Origin: Membranipora membranacea
Taxonomy: Eukaryota; Bryozoa; Gymnolaemata; Cheilostomatida; Membraniporidae
DNA length: 64,000 nt
Direction of reading: 5' to 3'
Assembly (NCBI GenBank): GCA_914767715.1
Contig: OU612071.1
Span: 11,577,493-11,641,492 of the forward strand
Under the pieces are notes generated by a model, which worked only from the letters and a program-made list of their open reading frames with translations, made no database searches and was not told where the DNA came from. Of the stretch, positions 1-11,852 are shown piece after piece (the first letter of the stretch is position 1; each line of letters opens with the position of its first letter). The position numbers and the translations under genes were made by a program.

Positions 1-1741
1 ATTTTACAAATCTTGATCGACTTTATGAGATTGTTTCCGCCGACTATTCTCATCTAGTTTCAAAGCTTGCAGCCCGGTTTGTGTTCTCCCCTAACAAACT
101 CTGTATAAAAGCATTATGCTTCCTAGTGTCATGATATTTTTTCTGAAATTTTTCTTTGCTTAAATTTATCAACCAAATACCATAAGCCTAATTTGTTTTT
201 CTTATCACTGTCTCTTTAAAAAGACGAATACATATATGATATTCGTAACGTTGAAGAGCAGAGAGTTTTATTTCTAACAACTACTACATAGATTAATTAC
301 AATTGAAATAAAGAAAAGCATAAAAATATGAATTACATGTAGGTTGAATGCAATAGAAATATATAATAAGCTAAGGGGTTTTCGTACAGGCTGTGGTTAG
401 AGTGTACACTGACCAACTATAAAGATTACAGGTCAAATGCACTGCACACCAGCAAAGAAATATAGCACCGGTATTTCCACAGAGATGAAATCAGGCTTGA
501 GTGAACGCAATCATTAAAAAACATCCAACTTCCCTTATGAATTGCACAGTTACAGCCCAATTGTTGCTGGCCACTTATTTGACTTCCCAATCATCATTTT
601 GAGTGTTGTAAAGGGTTTTAGATTCCAACTCCAACTCAGTAAGAAATGTTTTAATAGGATTTTATTTTTCAGAGAACTTCAAAATTCAAACAACATTTGG
701 ATGGGTACAATTCCTAGGGTTATATAAAAATGATGTGGTATGTAATCTGTAATCTTGGCCTCTGCTCAGAGTAAGAAGCACATATCCTTTTCGCCATCGT
801 CTGTGTCTTTGCATGGGCGTCAGAAGGATTTACCATGGGGTGGTCCTTTTAGCTGTGGAGTAGTTAGTGGCATGTGTAAGCGGGGAGGGTGCGGGAGGGG
901 CGCCCAAGCGGCCTCCCGTCGACAGAAACTTTTTGAAATTCGAGACCCAAAAAGAGACATTCTGGTACATACCAGCCAACTTTTATGGATGAGCAACACC
1001 AAGCATGATACCGGAAATATTTAACAGCAACAGCCTCTTGCCCGGGGCCCGATTGAAAGTTCTAGTGATAAAAGAAGACACTAAGTTCCCTGGTAGTAGC
1101 CTAGTTAGATAGTTTATTCGTGAACAAATTAAAAAAATGGTTGGATTAAAAACAGACCAAAGGGTACTTAGTGAACTACCAGTAAATACATACAGCATTC
1201 TTGCACCTGCAAGACCATTTTTTATTAGGCCTTATTTGATTGATTATTAGTCATTGGCGTTGCAGAATGGTACAATCGTACCCAGCTCCAGTTTTCTGCT
1301 GTGTAGCCTGGAAAAGGAATCGATTACCTGGCCCACGTCTACCTCATCAGAGCAGTGGATGTTAATGAGGGCCAGAGAATCGAGCCTTTGGGATGTCTGT
1401 GTTCGCCTGAGATAGTTATTTAGCGCCAGTAACTACACTATGCTCACACATCTTCTTCTCTCACACAACTTTTTTTTTTATAAAAGTTTTATACATGTAG
1501 ATAATTGATCAGATGAAATATTAAGAATTTATGTTGATTGGGCAACAACAACAACAGGGCAAAATAATTGGCCCTGTTATTGGCTACAAGGAGTTCCTCT
1601 GACACTGACAAGGATAAAAAACTCCAATTGTTAATAAAAAATTTTTAAACCTCCCAAGGGGTGCTCACTTGAACACCCTGAGCACCCCTTCTGACGCTCA
1701 TGTGTCTTTGGCATAACCCAAGAATTATTTCGGGAAGGTGA
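1..1741. other. AT-rich non-coding stretch, no gene recognised
   Basis: No reading frame here shows a recognisable domain; the short open frames (for example 542-727 and 755-1024) have no motif or supported splice sites. The expected 5' LTR and gag of the BEL element that starts near 1850 were searched for by eye (a second copy of the LTR start TGTAAGAATCC) and not found, so the element appears 5'-truncated. Confidence 0.6.
1656..1690. repeat. Perfect 12-bp hairpin
   Basis: AAGGGGTGCTCA and its exact reverse complement TGAGCACCCCTT are separated by 11 bases. It could be the remnant of a small fold-back element; no function is assigned. Confidence 0.7.
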
Positions 1742-4700
1742 ATGCAGGTTAAAATAACAGTCTATCATATTTTTGTTATCAACATAAAAGTGGGCTTCCC
1801 TCAATATAGTGAAATTTGTATTATGTTTATTTTATGCAGCAAAATTTCTCACCTGAGATCTATTGCTAATCACCTTCCCCCACAACTAGATATCCCTTTT
1901 GGTCTCATGATTGGCAAAGACAGCCCAGAGATCATTACACCTTTACTCACAATGCGTGGAGAGCCTGGAGAAACAACAGCTTGTAAAACAAAGTTTGGCT
2001 GGACACTCTGTGGCGGAAAGCTAAGGAACAAGTTGGTGTCAAGCTACAAGACCGACGGAAAACTGTTCCCAATAGTAGAACAAGACTTCGAAGACCCTGG
2101 AGGCAAACCAATGTCTCAACAAGATTTGAAGTTTCTAGAAATTCTTAATGACGGGATATTTCAGGACGACGACGGAAGTTATGTGATGCCGCTGCCTTTT
2201 AAATCAACACCAATCCTACCAAACAACCGACATCAGGCAGAACAGAGACTAAAGCTGCTGAAAAATAAGCTGCAAAAGGACCAAACCTATCAACAAGATT
2301 ATAGGGCATTCATGAGCATGCTGCTGGACAAAGGATTTGCAGAAGAAATTCCAGGAACAGATGTGCCCGGAGATGGTAAATGTTGGTACATCCCACATTT
2401 TGGCGTTCTTCACCCTAAAAAGCGTAAACTGCGAGTCGTGTTTGATGGAAGCGCCAAATATGCCAACACCTGTCTGAACAACCTTTTGCTGACCGGACCT
2501 GATCAACTCAACAACCTGCTAGGAATTCTCTGCCGTTTTCGTACTGGAAAGGTAGCAGTTACATGTGATGTAGAGTCCATGTTTTACAATTTTAGAGTTA
2601 CCCCAGAGCACAGAGATTTTCTCAGATTTCTATGGTACGACGACGACCTGACAACTATCAAGACATACCGCATGAAAGTACATATTTTCGGAGCTACCTC
2701 TTCACCAGGGGTAGCTACTTTCGGTCTAAGAAAATTAGCTCAAGACAACATAGCTCTGTCCAGGGAAGCAGCTAGCTTCTTGAACGACAACTTTTATGTG
2801 GACGACGGAATAATCAGTACTGAAAATGTTCAGTCTGCAAGAGACCTAATCAGCACAACTCGAGAGATGTGCAGCAAAGGAAATCTGAGGTTACACAAGT
2901 TCGTCAGTAACAAAGCAGAGGTGCTTGCCGACTTACCAGATTCTGAGAAAGAAGCTGAAGCAAGTTCGTTTAACAGCATAGTACCAACTCAAAGGACACT
3001 GGGAGTGAGCTGGTGCCTGAAAACAGATCAACTGTGCTTCACCAGCAACATCAATATCAAACCATTCACAAGACGAGGAATTCTCTCAACCGTGGCACAG
3101 GTGTACGACCCCATAGGACTTGTGTCACCCTTCACACTGCTGGGAAAAAATATCCTACAGGAAACTTGCAGACTAGGCCTCGACTGGGACGACCCTATCA
3201 ACACACAGCTGACCACAAGATGGAAAAACTGGATTCAGCAATTGGAGACTATTGATAGTATTCGTGTCGACCGCTGTATAAAGCCAAATTATTTTGGAAA
3301 TATCAAACGAGCAGAACTGCATCACTTCAGTGACGCCAGCGAGGATGGATATGGAGCATGCTCGTATATCAGGTTCGTTGATGCTGCTGATAAGGTACAC
3401 TGCTCATTGATTTTATCAAAGGCTAGGGTAGCACCAATAGAGCCCCCGACTATACCAAGGATGGAGCTTCAAGGCGCTGTCGTAGCTACCAAACTTCACA
3501 TGAAACTGAAGGAAGAACTAGACATTGAGATCGATGCCACTTACTTCTGGTCTGACAGCACCATTGTGCTAGGATATATCAAGAACGAAACTACTAAATT
3601 CTCGCCCTATGTGACAAACAGAGTAACTCAGATCAGGAAGTCGACAGAACCTCAACAATGGAACCACATAGCCGGTACTACTAATCCTGCCGACATAGCC
3701 TCAAGAGGTAGCACAGTTCACCAACTGGGTGACTCCAGGTGGTTCACTGGCCCCGAGTTCTTATGGAAAGTAGATCTAAAAGATGAGCTAACACAGCAAC
3801 CCAACAGTTTTGATATCCCATCAACCCATCCAGAGTTGCGCAAGACCGTCACCGTGAATGCTACCCAAGTCAACCAAGGCATCAAAATGGAAAATTTTTC
3901 AAAGTGGAGCAGTATCATCAAAGGCGTTACCCAGCTACGTCTGATCAGCAAAAGAGCGAAGGATAAACAGAAACCTATATGGAAACTTCAACCGTTATCA
4001 GGCCAAGATTTGCAGGAGACAGAGGAACTACTCATCAAACTCGATCAGAGAAAACACTTTGAGTCGGAAATAGACTCTATTCAAGCTGGTCGCCACATTA
4101 GTAAGGACAGCAAAATACGTCAACTGTCACCCTATCTTGATGACAGAGGGATATTAAGAGTAGGCAGTAGAGCGCGCCCCACATCAGCTCTTACAGAGAA
4201 GGAGTTAAGACCAGCATTGGTGAGCAAGGCAAGTCACCTGGCTACCTTACTCATCAGACACTACCACGACACAGTGAAGCACCAGGGGAGGATTTTTACT
4301 CAATCCGCACTGAGACAAGCTGGCTTTTATGTCATAAATGCCCAGAGTCTGATCAAGTCACAAATAAGATCGTGTATCACCTGCAAGCGGCTGAGAGGCA
4401 TGCCATTGCAGCAGCAGATGGGTTTGTTGCCAAAGGAAAGAATTCAACCTAGCCCGCCGTTTACTCACATCGGAATAGATACATTTGGTCACTTCATGGT
4501 GAAGGAGCGACGCACAGAACTGAAACGGTGGAGTGTCATTTTTACGTGCTTCTACTCAAGAGCAATTCACATCGATGTGGTGAACGATTTATCAACAGAG
4601 AGCTTTATCCAGGCTTCGAGGTGTTTAGAGAGTATCAGAGGCCCGGTCGCAACAATCTTCTCAGACAACGGAACTAACTTCATGGGAGCAAAACACGTTC

Positions 4701-5092
4701 TTGAGCGAAGGATTACATTCAAGACGAACCCTCCAGGCGCTAGTCACCAAGGTGGGGTTTGGGAGAGGGGAATCAGAACAATACGCAATGTGTTCAACAA
4801 AATGAAAGGTAGGTTCTCAGGTAGAATGGATACAGCGGCACTCAGAACCTCTATGTTTGAGGTCTCCAGCATTCTAAACGGTAAGCCTCTGACATGCACA
4901 AGCCTCAGCGACCCGGACGAAGGAATTATAACTCCAAACCACCTTCTTACCATGAAATCAAACATGGCAAACCACAAATCAGAAGGCGAAATTACCAATC
5001 AAGAAGTCTACGGAAGAAACATGTACAAGAAAACTCAACAGTTCGCCGAAGGGGTTTTGGAGCCATTGGAAGGACTACCTAGCAAAAGTTGA
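1742..5092 (+). CDS. BEL/Pao pol polyprotein (protease end, RT, RNase H, integrase), truncated
   Basis: This polyprotein would copy element RNA to DNA and integrate it. Family similarity begins around residue 36 (motif HLRSIANHLPPQ, typical of the end of the A17 protease region); the preceding residues look like non-homologous flank. The reverse transcriptase has the catalytic YVDD at about residue 352. RNase H begins near 529 with FSDASEDGYGA. A His/Cys zinc-binding region (HYHDTVKHQG with CITCKR) precedes the integrase core, which has GIDTFG, SDNGTNF and GVWERG carrying the D, D and E. Only 32 residues separate the last D and E, shorter than I expect for BEL integrases, so about 15-20 residues may be lost. 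The frame ends early because of a one-base shift near 5051-5054. The ATG at 1742 is probably not a native start. Confidence 0.85.
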   Translation: MQVKITVYHIFVINIKVGFPQYSEICIMFILCSKISHLRSIANHLPPQLDIPFGLMIGKDSPEIITPLLTMRGEPGETTACKTKFGWTLCGGKLRNKLVSSYKTDGKLFPIVEQDFEDPGGKPMSQQDLKFLEILNDGIFQDDDGSYVMPLPFKSTPILPNNRHQAEQRLKLLKNKLQKDQTYQQDYRAFMSMLLDKGFAEEIPGTDVPGDGKCWYIPHFGVLHPKKRKLRVVFDGSAKYANTCLNNLLLTGPDQLNNLLGILCRFRTGKVAVTCDVESMFYNFRVTPEHRDFLRFLWYDDDLTTIKTYRMKVHIFGATSSPGVATFGLRKLAQDNIALSREAASFLNDNFYVDDGIISTENVQSARDLISTTREMCSKGNLRLHKFVSNKAEVLADLPDSEKEAEASSFNSIVPTQRTLGVSWCLKTDQLCFTSNINIKPFTRRGILSTVAQVYDPIGLVSPFTLLGKNILQETCRLGLDWDDPINTQLTTRWKNWIQQLETIDSIRVDRCIKPNYFGNIKRAELHHFSDASEDGYGACSYIRFVDAADKVHCSLILSKARVAPIEPPTIPRMELQGAVVATKLHMKLKEELDIEIDATYFWSDSTIVLGYIKNETTKFSPYVTNRVTQIRKSTEPQQWNHIAGTTNPADIASRGSTVHQLGDSRWFTGPEFLWKVDLKDELTQQPNSFDIPSTHPELRKTVTVNATQVNQGIKMENFSKWSSIIKGVTQLRLISKRAKDKQKPIWKLQPLSGQDLQETEELLIKLDQRKHFESEIDSIQAGRHISKDSKIRQLSPYLDDRGILRVGSRARPTSALTEKELRPALVSKASHLATLLIRHYHDTVKHQGRIFTQSALRQAGFYVINAQSLIKSQIRSCITCKRLRGMPLQQQMGLLPKERIQPSPPFTHIGIDTFGHFMVKERRTELKRWSVIFTCFYSRAIHIDVVNDLSTESFIQASRCLESIRGPVATIFSDNGTNFMGAKHVLERRITFKTNPPGASHQGGVWERGIRTIRNVFNKMKGRFSGRMDTAALRTSMFEVSSILNGKPLTCTSLSDPDEGIITPNHLLTMKSNMANHKSEGEITNQEVYGRNMYKKTQQFAEGVLEPLEGLPSKS

Positions 5093-5351
5093 AACTCGAC
5101 AAAAGTGGACCTCTCCTTGCGCAAACCTGAAGGTGGGAGATGTGGTGGCAGTTGTAGACGAAAATGCTGATCGAGGACAATGGACAATGGGAGTGGTTGA
5201 CGCAACCAAAGTTGGAACAGATAACCTAGTGAGGTCAGCTACAGTGAGGATTTCTAGCCCATGTCAAATAACTGAGGCTGGTAAGAGGAAGGGTAACCCT
5301 ATATTGAGAACAAGACCAGTGCAGAAGCTGATACTTCTCCTGACAAAGTAA
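5055..5351 (+). pseudogene. DUF5641-like C-terminal tail of the BEL/Pao pol, shifted frame
   Basis: The frame beginning with Phe-Trp at 5055 continues the polyprotein after a one-base shift inside the run GGGGTTTT at 5051-5058. It encodes a KVGDVV motif and a basic end, as expected for the C-terminal domain that follows BEL integrases. The shift could be a mutation or an assembly error in a homopolymer run. Confidence 0.75.
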
Positions 5352-5536
5352 GAACCTTACATTTATTAATAATTACACCACATCAGCTATTATTACAAGG
5401 TTGTAATTACATAGTTATTCAGAGCTTTAGTATTTAGAATTTACATGTATAACGGATATCATCGACATCTTTTTTAATCATGTCATGTCATAATCTATAT
5501 AAACTTTATGTTTGAATTTTTTATAAGAAAAAATTA

Positions 5537-5547
5537 AAGTGGGAGAA
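5537..5547 (+). promoter_or_regulatory. Polypurine tract of the BEL/Pao element
   Basis: AAAGTGGGAGAA lies directly before the TG that opens the 3' LTR; such purine runs prime plus-strand DNA synthesis in LTR elements. Confidence 0.6.
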
Positions 5548-6243
5548 TGTAAGAATCCACAACAAAGTAGCACCTAGTATGTTATTATCAAATTATACGC
5601 TTGACAATTATGTAAAAAAAATACCTAAACTGCGATTCTCGTTTATGGCTTCCAAAAAATCTATCATGCTGCTGCAAACGTAATTAAAAACCCAACTTAG
5701 CACTCACAAATTTCTAATCTGAACTCTCGCTGAACTTCTGCCTCTAAATATGGACCAAAATTAATGGGGTTTACAGGTCAACCTGCACCTAACACAACAG
5801 GATTACGGTCATTTTTTTACCACTTAGTATTCAAAACATCAAAACATAAAAGATCAAGTGAACGTCATCTGGCTCTATCGATTCAGTTATGTGTAGAAAA
5901 CCATAGAGTCAAGATGTGAAAACCAATATTAACTAGGAATACACCAGAGGTATGTCAATTTTAACTTTTAATTCTGATTTAAACTGTAATTTTTCAATGG
6001 TATACATAATTTGAAGCTTATTGTTTTATAACTACATTGTAAATGAATATTCTTGGAAAAACCATTTTAATTTCGTATTTGATAATTTGATCATAATTTG
6101 ATTAGTGTTACTCATGTTTTTTAAACAATTACAGGTTTCACGGACTTTAAATGGAATATCAAATATTATGGATAACAGACAAAATAAAGAAATCGTAGTT
6201 CAGTGAACTTTGTCTAGATAATTCTAGTTATAAGAGTTCTACA
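5548..6243 (+). repeat. 3' LTR of the BEL/Pao element
   Basis: It starts TGTAAGAA and ends GTTCTACA, giving TG...CA ends and an imperfect inverted terminal match. The length of 696 bp is inferred from these borders and from the LINE sequence resuming at 6244; no second LTR is available for comparison. Confidence 0.6.
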
Positions 6244-6257
6244 CCTAACCCAAACGG

Positions 6258-7196
6258 CTAAAGTTCATAGATAACTTTATAGACACCGTTCCTACATACA
6301 CGAATCTCGTCCATCTTTGGTGACAGTGTGGCACTGGTGTAGTCAGCTTTCTCTGTCGGAGTTGAGAATACAGACGTGAACTGGGTATTCAGCAGCTCTG
6401 CGCGTTCTTTTGCTGATGATACTAGGTGGTGACCATCTTTGAGTGCTCCGATGCTTGCTGAAGCTGGCAACCTTCCATGTTTAACATAGGTCCAGAAACG
6501 CTTGGATAGCTCCTCTTTAGTCTTATTTTCGTCAGTGAACAAGTTGTGTACGTAGGCTGAGTGTTGCCTGCGGAGTTGGGTCTTCACTAGTTGTTTGCAC
6601 ATAAGATATCTTTGTTCTAGACGTGGTGTGCCTCTCCTTTTACATCTCTTGTACAACCTGTTTCTCGTCTTGATCAGTTTGTGTAGATCTCTGTTGATCC
6701 AGGGACATGAGTCCTTCTTCCTTGTACGTCTTCTTGGTATAAAGTATTCCATTGCTGTGGTTATCTCATCTTTGATCAGCAGCCAATGGTCATCAGGGGA
6801 TGGTATGTAAGCCTTCTCGATCAGTCCTAGTCTCGGTTCAAGATAATCGGACATAGCTGTCCAATCAGCTTTGTTGAACAGCCATACACGTCGACGAGGT
6901 TGAGTTTTGTTGACTGGGGATATGGCCAGCTCAAGGTAGGCTATGGCGTGGTCACTTATGCCGGGGATCACCTTTACTCGGTTCACCTGCTCAGGCATAT
7001 TGGTGGCTATGAGATCGAGAATGTTTTTGTTGGTTTCTTTGTCTTTTGAGTAGTGGGTTCTTGTTGGTTCAGTGATGTGCTGTGTCAGACCGAAGTCATC
7101 CAACAGGTCACTGAATTCGTGGTGGAGGGAGGTATGTTTAGTTCCGCCTTTCAGTGAGATATCAGTCAAAGCCAGGGAGGTTGAAGTCACCGGCAA
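6258..7196 (-). pseudogene. LINE ORF continuation: C-terminal endonuclease and linker, stops before RT
   Basis: The frame carries the endonuclease end (LDLIAT, GISDHAIAYLEL, where SDH is the conserved catalytic Asp-His pair). A basic linker with WINRDLHKLIKTRNRLYKR follows, typical of the region between endonuclease and reverse transcriptase. It ends with YKVIYEL and a TAG stop, at the point where LINEs normally read ELNP and enter the reverse transcriptase. About 15 further bases are still LINE-like before the BEL LTR starts. Confidence 0.75.
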
Positions 7197-8031
7197 TGGT
7201 ATAGGCGTTAGGGCGTTTCTTCTTAGATAACCGGGTTAGGGATTCTCTGAGGTTCTCAGTGAATGTTTTGTCTGCTATGTTGGGTCTATAACAAGTCGCA
7301 ATATAGATGTCACGGTGGCGTAAACAATTGACTTTTACCAAGAGTATCTCAGCCTTTGTCTTAATACTCACAGAGGTGCTAGTGATCGATGAGTTGATGG
7401 CAACTAGTACCCCTCCTCCACTCCCAGTTGTCCTATCCTTTCTGTATATTGTGTATGAGTCGCTTTCCAGTTCTGAATCAGCTATGGTATTATTGAGCCA
7501 GGTCTCAGTGGCTATCACGATGTCAGGTTTTGTGGTCTCGAGTAGGTTGATCCATGCACTTTTCTTGTTGGTAATGGATTGGCAATTAACATTGATGATT
7601 CTTAGAGGGCGTCCCTGAGCAGTTGGTGGTTTGAATTTCGATGGTGAGGAGAAGTGCACAGGTTTGCACTGGGAGTCCAATGAATCAATACTTGTATCAG
7701 TCATCTGGGAGAGCGGGTCGTCTTCAGGTTGGTCAAATAGAAGCATTGGTGACGTTGTGGAAAGGTTCCCACTTTTACAGGCTGAGCAGGTCCATATAAC
7801 GCTGGAGTGGTCTAGCTGTGAGTATGCATCAGAGTGTATGTACTGGCAGCAGATGTGAAACCAAGTGCTGCAGTCCTCACACATCACTCCCTTTTGTTCC
7901 CACTTGACTGGATGCTTACATGTACCACATAGATATATTGTGCTGGAACCTGAGTCTGGTAGGCTAGTATCAGTTGTCATGTTGCTTGTGGGTGGCTTTA
8001 CATGTTGTTGTTGGGTTGAGTTGGCATCCAT
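7162..8031 (-). pseudogene. LINE ORF: PHD finger and N-terminal half of AP-type endonuclease
   Basis: I chose the ATG at 8031 (MDANSTQQQ). A Cys4-His-Cys3 PHD finger follows: CGTC, CEDC, HICC and CSAC supply the metal ligands. The endonuclease fold then begins at LRIINVNCQS, with the catalytic Glu in IATETWL and Asp/Asn in AGDFNLPG. This enzyme would nick target DNA for target-primed reverse transcription. The frame is lost just after GDFNLPG by a one-base shift between 7162 and 7196, where the next frame takes over. Confidence 0.75.
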
Positions 8032-8133
8032 ACTTGAGTTTCTTTCATGCAGAAAAGAAAATGAGGCCAAAAAAACTGTTTTTAGCAAATATGATGACTG
8101 AGCCAATTTAAATTTAAAAAAAGGTAATATTTA

Positions 8134-9010
8134 TTCTTAGTGATATAGCTCATCACAACTTTTGGTTTAAAATTACATATGGTGGTGAGCCTAAAGTGGC
8201 TCCATTAGTAACGGCATAATGTGAGTGATATTTTAAATTTGAGGATATAATTTGAAATTTCAAGCAACCATTCAAGACAGTTAAATGTTTGAGTCAAAAT
8301 TTTAGCTAGTTTCCTCTGGAGTGACCTCTAAATGGCACACAAACCATCTTTGAAAAGTATAGCTAATGTATCATGATCACCACAAACCATCAAAGGCAGA
8401 TTGTTTTCCGTAAACATTACATGACATCAAACATGCTGTTGGAAGGACCATTACTGTGGCCACACAACTCGTTTTTGGAAGTTCTCACATGCGAAGCCGC
8501 TTTCATGAAGCATAGTACATAGTACATACAGTACCAGTTTTCCTCGATTTTTAAGTTGTTTTTGAGCATTCTGTGGTGCGCAATTCAGGAAAACCTGCTA
8601 CGCTGTGCCAAAGTCTGTTGGCATTTCCTGTATGTATGATGCTTAATCGATGCGGCTTCGTATGTGAGAATTTACAAATAAAATTGTGTTGCCATAGTTA
8701 TGATCCTTTTGACAGCATAGTTGGCGTCATGGAGAAATAACGCCAAATGTATACCTTTGATGGTCTGTGCTGATCTTGATACATTAGCTGTATATTGCTG
8801 AAAATTAGGTTGTGCTTCAATTACACATTACTCTAGAGGAAATTACTAATTTGATCTGTCTCATATTGTTGCATGAAATTTCACATTGTATCATCAAATT
8901 TTACAAAAATCACACACATTATGACATGACGTAAAAAAAAGTCACTTCAGGCTCATCTTGTATCATCTAAACCTAAGATTATGATGAAATATAGCGCTTA
9001 TCACACTTGT
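8134..9010. mobile_element. Fold-back element with diverged inverted arms of about 265 bp
   Basis: Left arm 8134-8400 and right arm 8750-9010 are imperfect reverse complements. Matching blocks include AGCTAATGTATC with ACCATCAAAGG, CATAATGTG with GTGAT, and GAAATTTCA. The arms are clearly decayed. The central part holds a second, younger inverted element. No coding capacity is seen. Confidence 0.65.
8482..8670. mobile_element. MITE nested inside the fold-back element
   Basis: The ends TTCTCACATGCGAAGCCGC and GCGGCTTCGTATGTGAGAA are inverted repeats differing at one position. Inner blocks (ATGAAGCATAGTACATA and TATGTATGATGCTTAAT) continue the inverted symmetry. The length is 189 bp, with no coding capacity. 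Confidence 0.7.
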
Positions 9011-11852
9011 TTGTTTCGTTATGTTAGGCTCTAACCAACTAAGCTACCTCATACATATGAAGTGTTATATGAAAGATCTGTTTTATAGTCTGACATATCA
9101 ATTTGTTTCTTGGACAATTAGAAAATAAGTTGAAACATTTTTTAAATACTTTACAATTAAGAAAGCCGTACAGCATATTCAACTTTTTACGCTTTAATAC
9201 ATTCTTGTACTTGGTTTCAGTAAAATAGACTGAAAATTCCAAATCCAAACACAAGAAATGGATATATATTTCAGTCGCATCAATGCAAATAGAACAACCG
9301 GAAGAGTTTAACAATTCGTTGAAACAAAATTTGTGTGTTAACACTGAACAGTTTGGGACTCCCTGCACCACCCTCCCACCCACCCTGCACTGAATAACAG
9401 AAAACCAACAAGTTGGTTAGTTGTCTTCACTTACTTTAAAAGGGGGCAACTCCTTAGACACAATAGTAATCTTGATCAGCTGTTATGAGAGACGTATGAT
9501 GATATCTGACCATTTGCAGAGTAAGAGGCAATGAAAGTATTTCAACTGTTTTGCATCCTCAAAGTTATCGAAGAATTAATTTAAAAGTCCTCTTTGCAAC
9601 GGCTAAGAATGACTGTAAAGCAGCAAGGCGACAGACTCTTTCATGAATATATGGCCTGGTACAATATGTGGGTCATCCCTAAAACAAAATGCGAAGCGTA
9701 AAAGTAATCGCAACCTTGATATTGTCATATCACAATGCATTGCTTATTTAAATTTGTTTGATATAGTATATCAGTTCACGCAGCTATGCTACACCCTCCC
9801 ACAAGTTTGTTTTCATGACAAGAAAAGTTCTGTGAACCTGAGCTGATAATTTGTTCGATACGTCTAGAAATCTTGTGATCTTTGCTGCAGGAGCTTGACA
9901 TACATGCTTAGTCCCATACACTGTATGACTGATGAAGCGCCCGCAGCCTTTCTGAAAACGTAAATATATCTCCGACAACTATTGGTAATAAAAACTTGGG
10001 TATTCTCCTGGCGTTACGGCATAGTCTCTTTAGAATGAAAAAGCGAACAGGGATTTTCACTTCAAACAATGTCGATCATAATGAGCAGGTAATTTTACAA
10101 AATGACAACAGCAATCAATGACATCCATGGAATATAATAATCGGCACTTTGGATCACTGAACAGATATACATCGAGGACGGAAGATGAAAAGCCCTGTTT
10201 GCCACATATGTTCAAGATAAGAATCTGACACACGGGTGAGCTGCATTCCTTGACACCAATGGTATGAAACTCCCCAGAGGAGTAAAAAATACTCAGGAGG
10301 AAAGGTTATCATTTCGTATCGTCGTTTATGGCTAGCCCACATTTACCCTACCTCATAACTTAACATAACATTAACTACCACGCCAGCTAAAAATATTGAC
10401 TCACCTCCAAACCATCAAAACTAACTATAGATTATATTTACTCGTCTAAGGTAAGCGCTCTCTATCAATAAATGATGACACAACCAGGTTGGGTTGAAAG
10501 TGAACAAAGATATAAGAAGATTGTGAGCTTGGGTGAATTCATTGATTATGATGTATTCCAAACGGAGTAGCCTATGGCGGATTCAATACTTATGACAGAT
10601 TCAAAACTCCAGATGGCTAAAGCAATAAATTATGACTAATCCAAAGCGTACATTATTGTTCATAACACTCTCAATTTGACGCATATAATTGGAATTCTTT
10701 GTTTTCCGCAGATATCAATGATGACAGCCTGATTAATAACAGCTGAAATCAATGACGTCCATGGTATGAGGTGAACTGCGTTCTGTACAGAAAAAATTAG
10801 ATCTAGCTTTCCACTCTTCCCAAGGGAGAATATGAAACAACTCGTCTAATCAATAGTATGTGAGCAGCTCGGTTTGCGCACTAGTAGATAGACTTTTTGA
10901 GCTAAATTACATAGTGTAGGCTACTTCTTGAGTCTTGATAGGTCTTGGAATGTACCGCAGATTGACAAGTTATTTCTAGGTCCTAAAAGGCGATCCAAAA
11001 TCATAAACATACCTCTAAAGTATGCACAGGTGCTTCCAAATTCCAGTCTATGTAACACCCGGTACGAACAAGCCAGCTAGGACTCAGGTAGAAAATAGGC
11101 CTACTCAGGCTATACTTACTAACAGTAACACTACACTAACAGTCACTGTCACTATGAATTATTGACTGGATTATTATGTGTGAATGTTTTGGGGAGACAG
11201 TGGGTGGTAAGAGCACATAAGAAGCACATAACCACACAGCCAGATATATGAGATAATACTTCAGTACCTGAGCCTACACTTCACATCAATATTCCAAAAA
11301 AAAACACTAGCCTGTATACATATTTATATACAGAACTCAACTGGGTGAGCAATAATAATAACCTACCAATAACAACAAGTCAGTATTTTCCCTGTATTTT
11401 TGATAACTTAATCTCTTAAATCTGTCAGTGTAAATGGACACACATTCATCTTGAGTTTGAGCTGTCCTGTAGAAGGAGTGTCTCAGTAGAGCAGGGAGAA
11501 TTCTCCCTGAGTAGAGTGATGTGGCTCTCTCCCTCTCTTTCCACCTCATTTGTCTTTGAGTTGGTGTACGGAAAAATTGACCTTTTCTTTTGCCTATTTA
11601 GCTCAGTTTACTTTGGAATGAAGAAGGACTCTGCAGTATGACCCCAACATTTCACTTACTTATTGGATGATAAAACACAAGCTATTTGGAAATGGCCTCC
11701 CTTTGACCTTGATAAGGAGTTGCTTTTCCTTTTCAGTACACTCTATACCCATAACAATAGAAGACAACTCCTAAAATTACGCAAATTCTAAACTAATATA
11801 ATTACGCAAATTATTACGCGTAATACGGCAATTACGCAAATTCACAAACCCC
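9011..11852. other. No gene recognised
   Basis: AT-rich sequence. Open frames at 9039-9383 and 10154-10342 (minus) lack domain-like composition and supported splice sites, and I do not call them genes. Nothing else is recognised. Confidence 0.5.

Larger units (their letters stand above)
1742..6243 (+). mobile_element. BEL/Pao LTR retrotransposon, 5'-truncated, with 3' LTR
   Basis: The order is end of the A17 (Pao) protease region, reverse transcriptase, RNase H, zinc-binding and core integrase, DUF5641-like tail, purine tract, LTR. This domain order is known for BEL/Pao elements. The 5' LTR, gag and most of the protease are missing. The 3' LTR touches a LINE fragment at 6244, which suggests that the element inserted into that LINE. 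A frameshift and a shortened integrase core make the copy non-functional. Confidence 0.85.
6244..8110 (-). mobile_element. LINE fragment (PHD finger + endonuclease), cut before the reverse transcriptase
   Basis: Two overlapping minus-strand frames encode a PHD finger followed by an exonuclease-endonuclease-phosphatase fold, an arrangement known from CR1/L2-like LINEs. The reading stops where the reverse transcriptase should begin. LINEs usually lose their 5' end, so a missing 3' half is unusual and is best explained by the adjoining BEL insertion plus loss of the far part. Confidence 0.75.

Noticed and set aside
9039-9383. 114-residue minus-strand frame
   Set aside because: Low-complexity AT-rich composition, no domain, no splice or promoter support.
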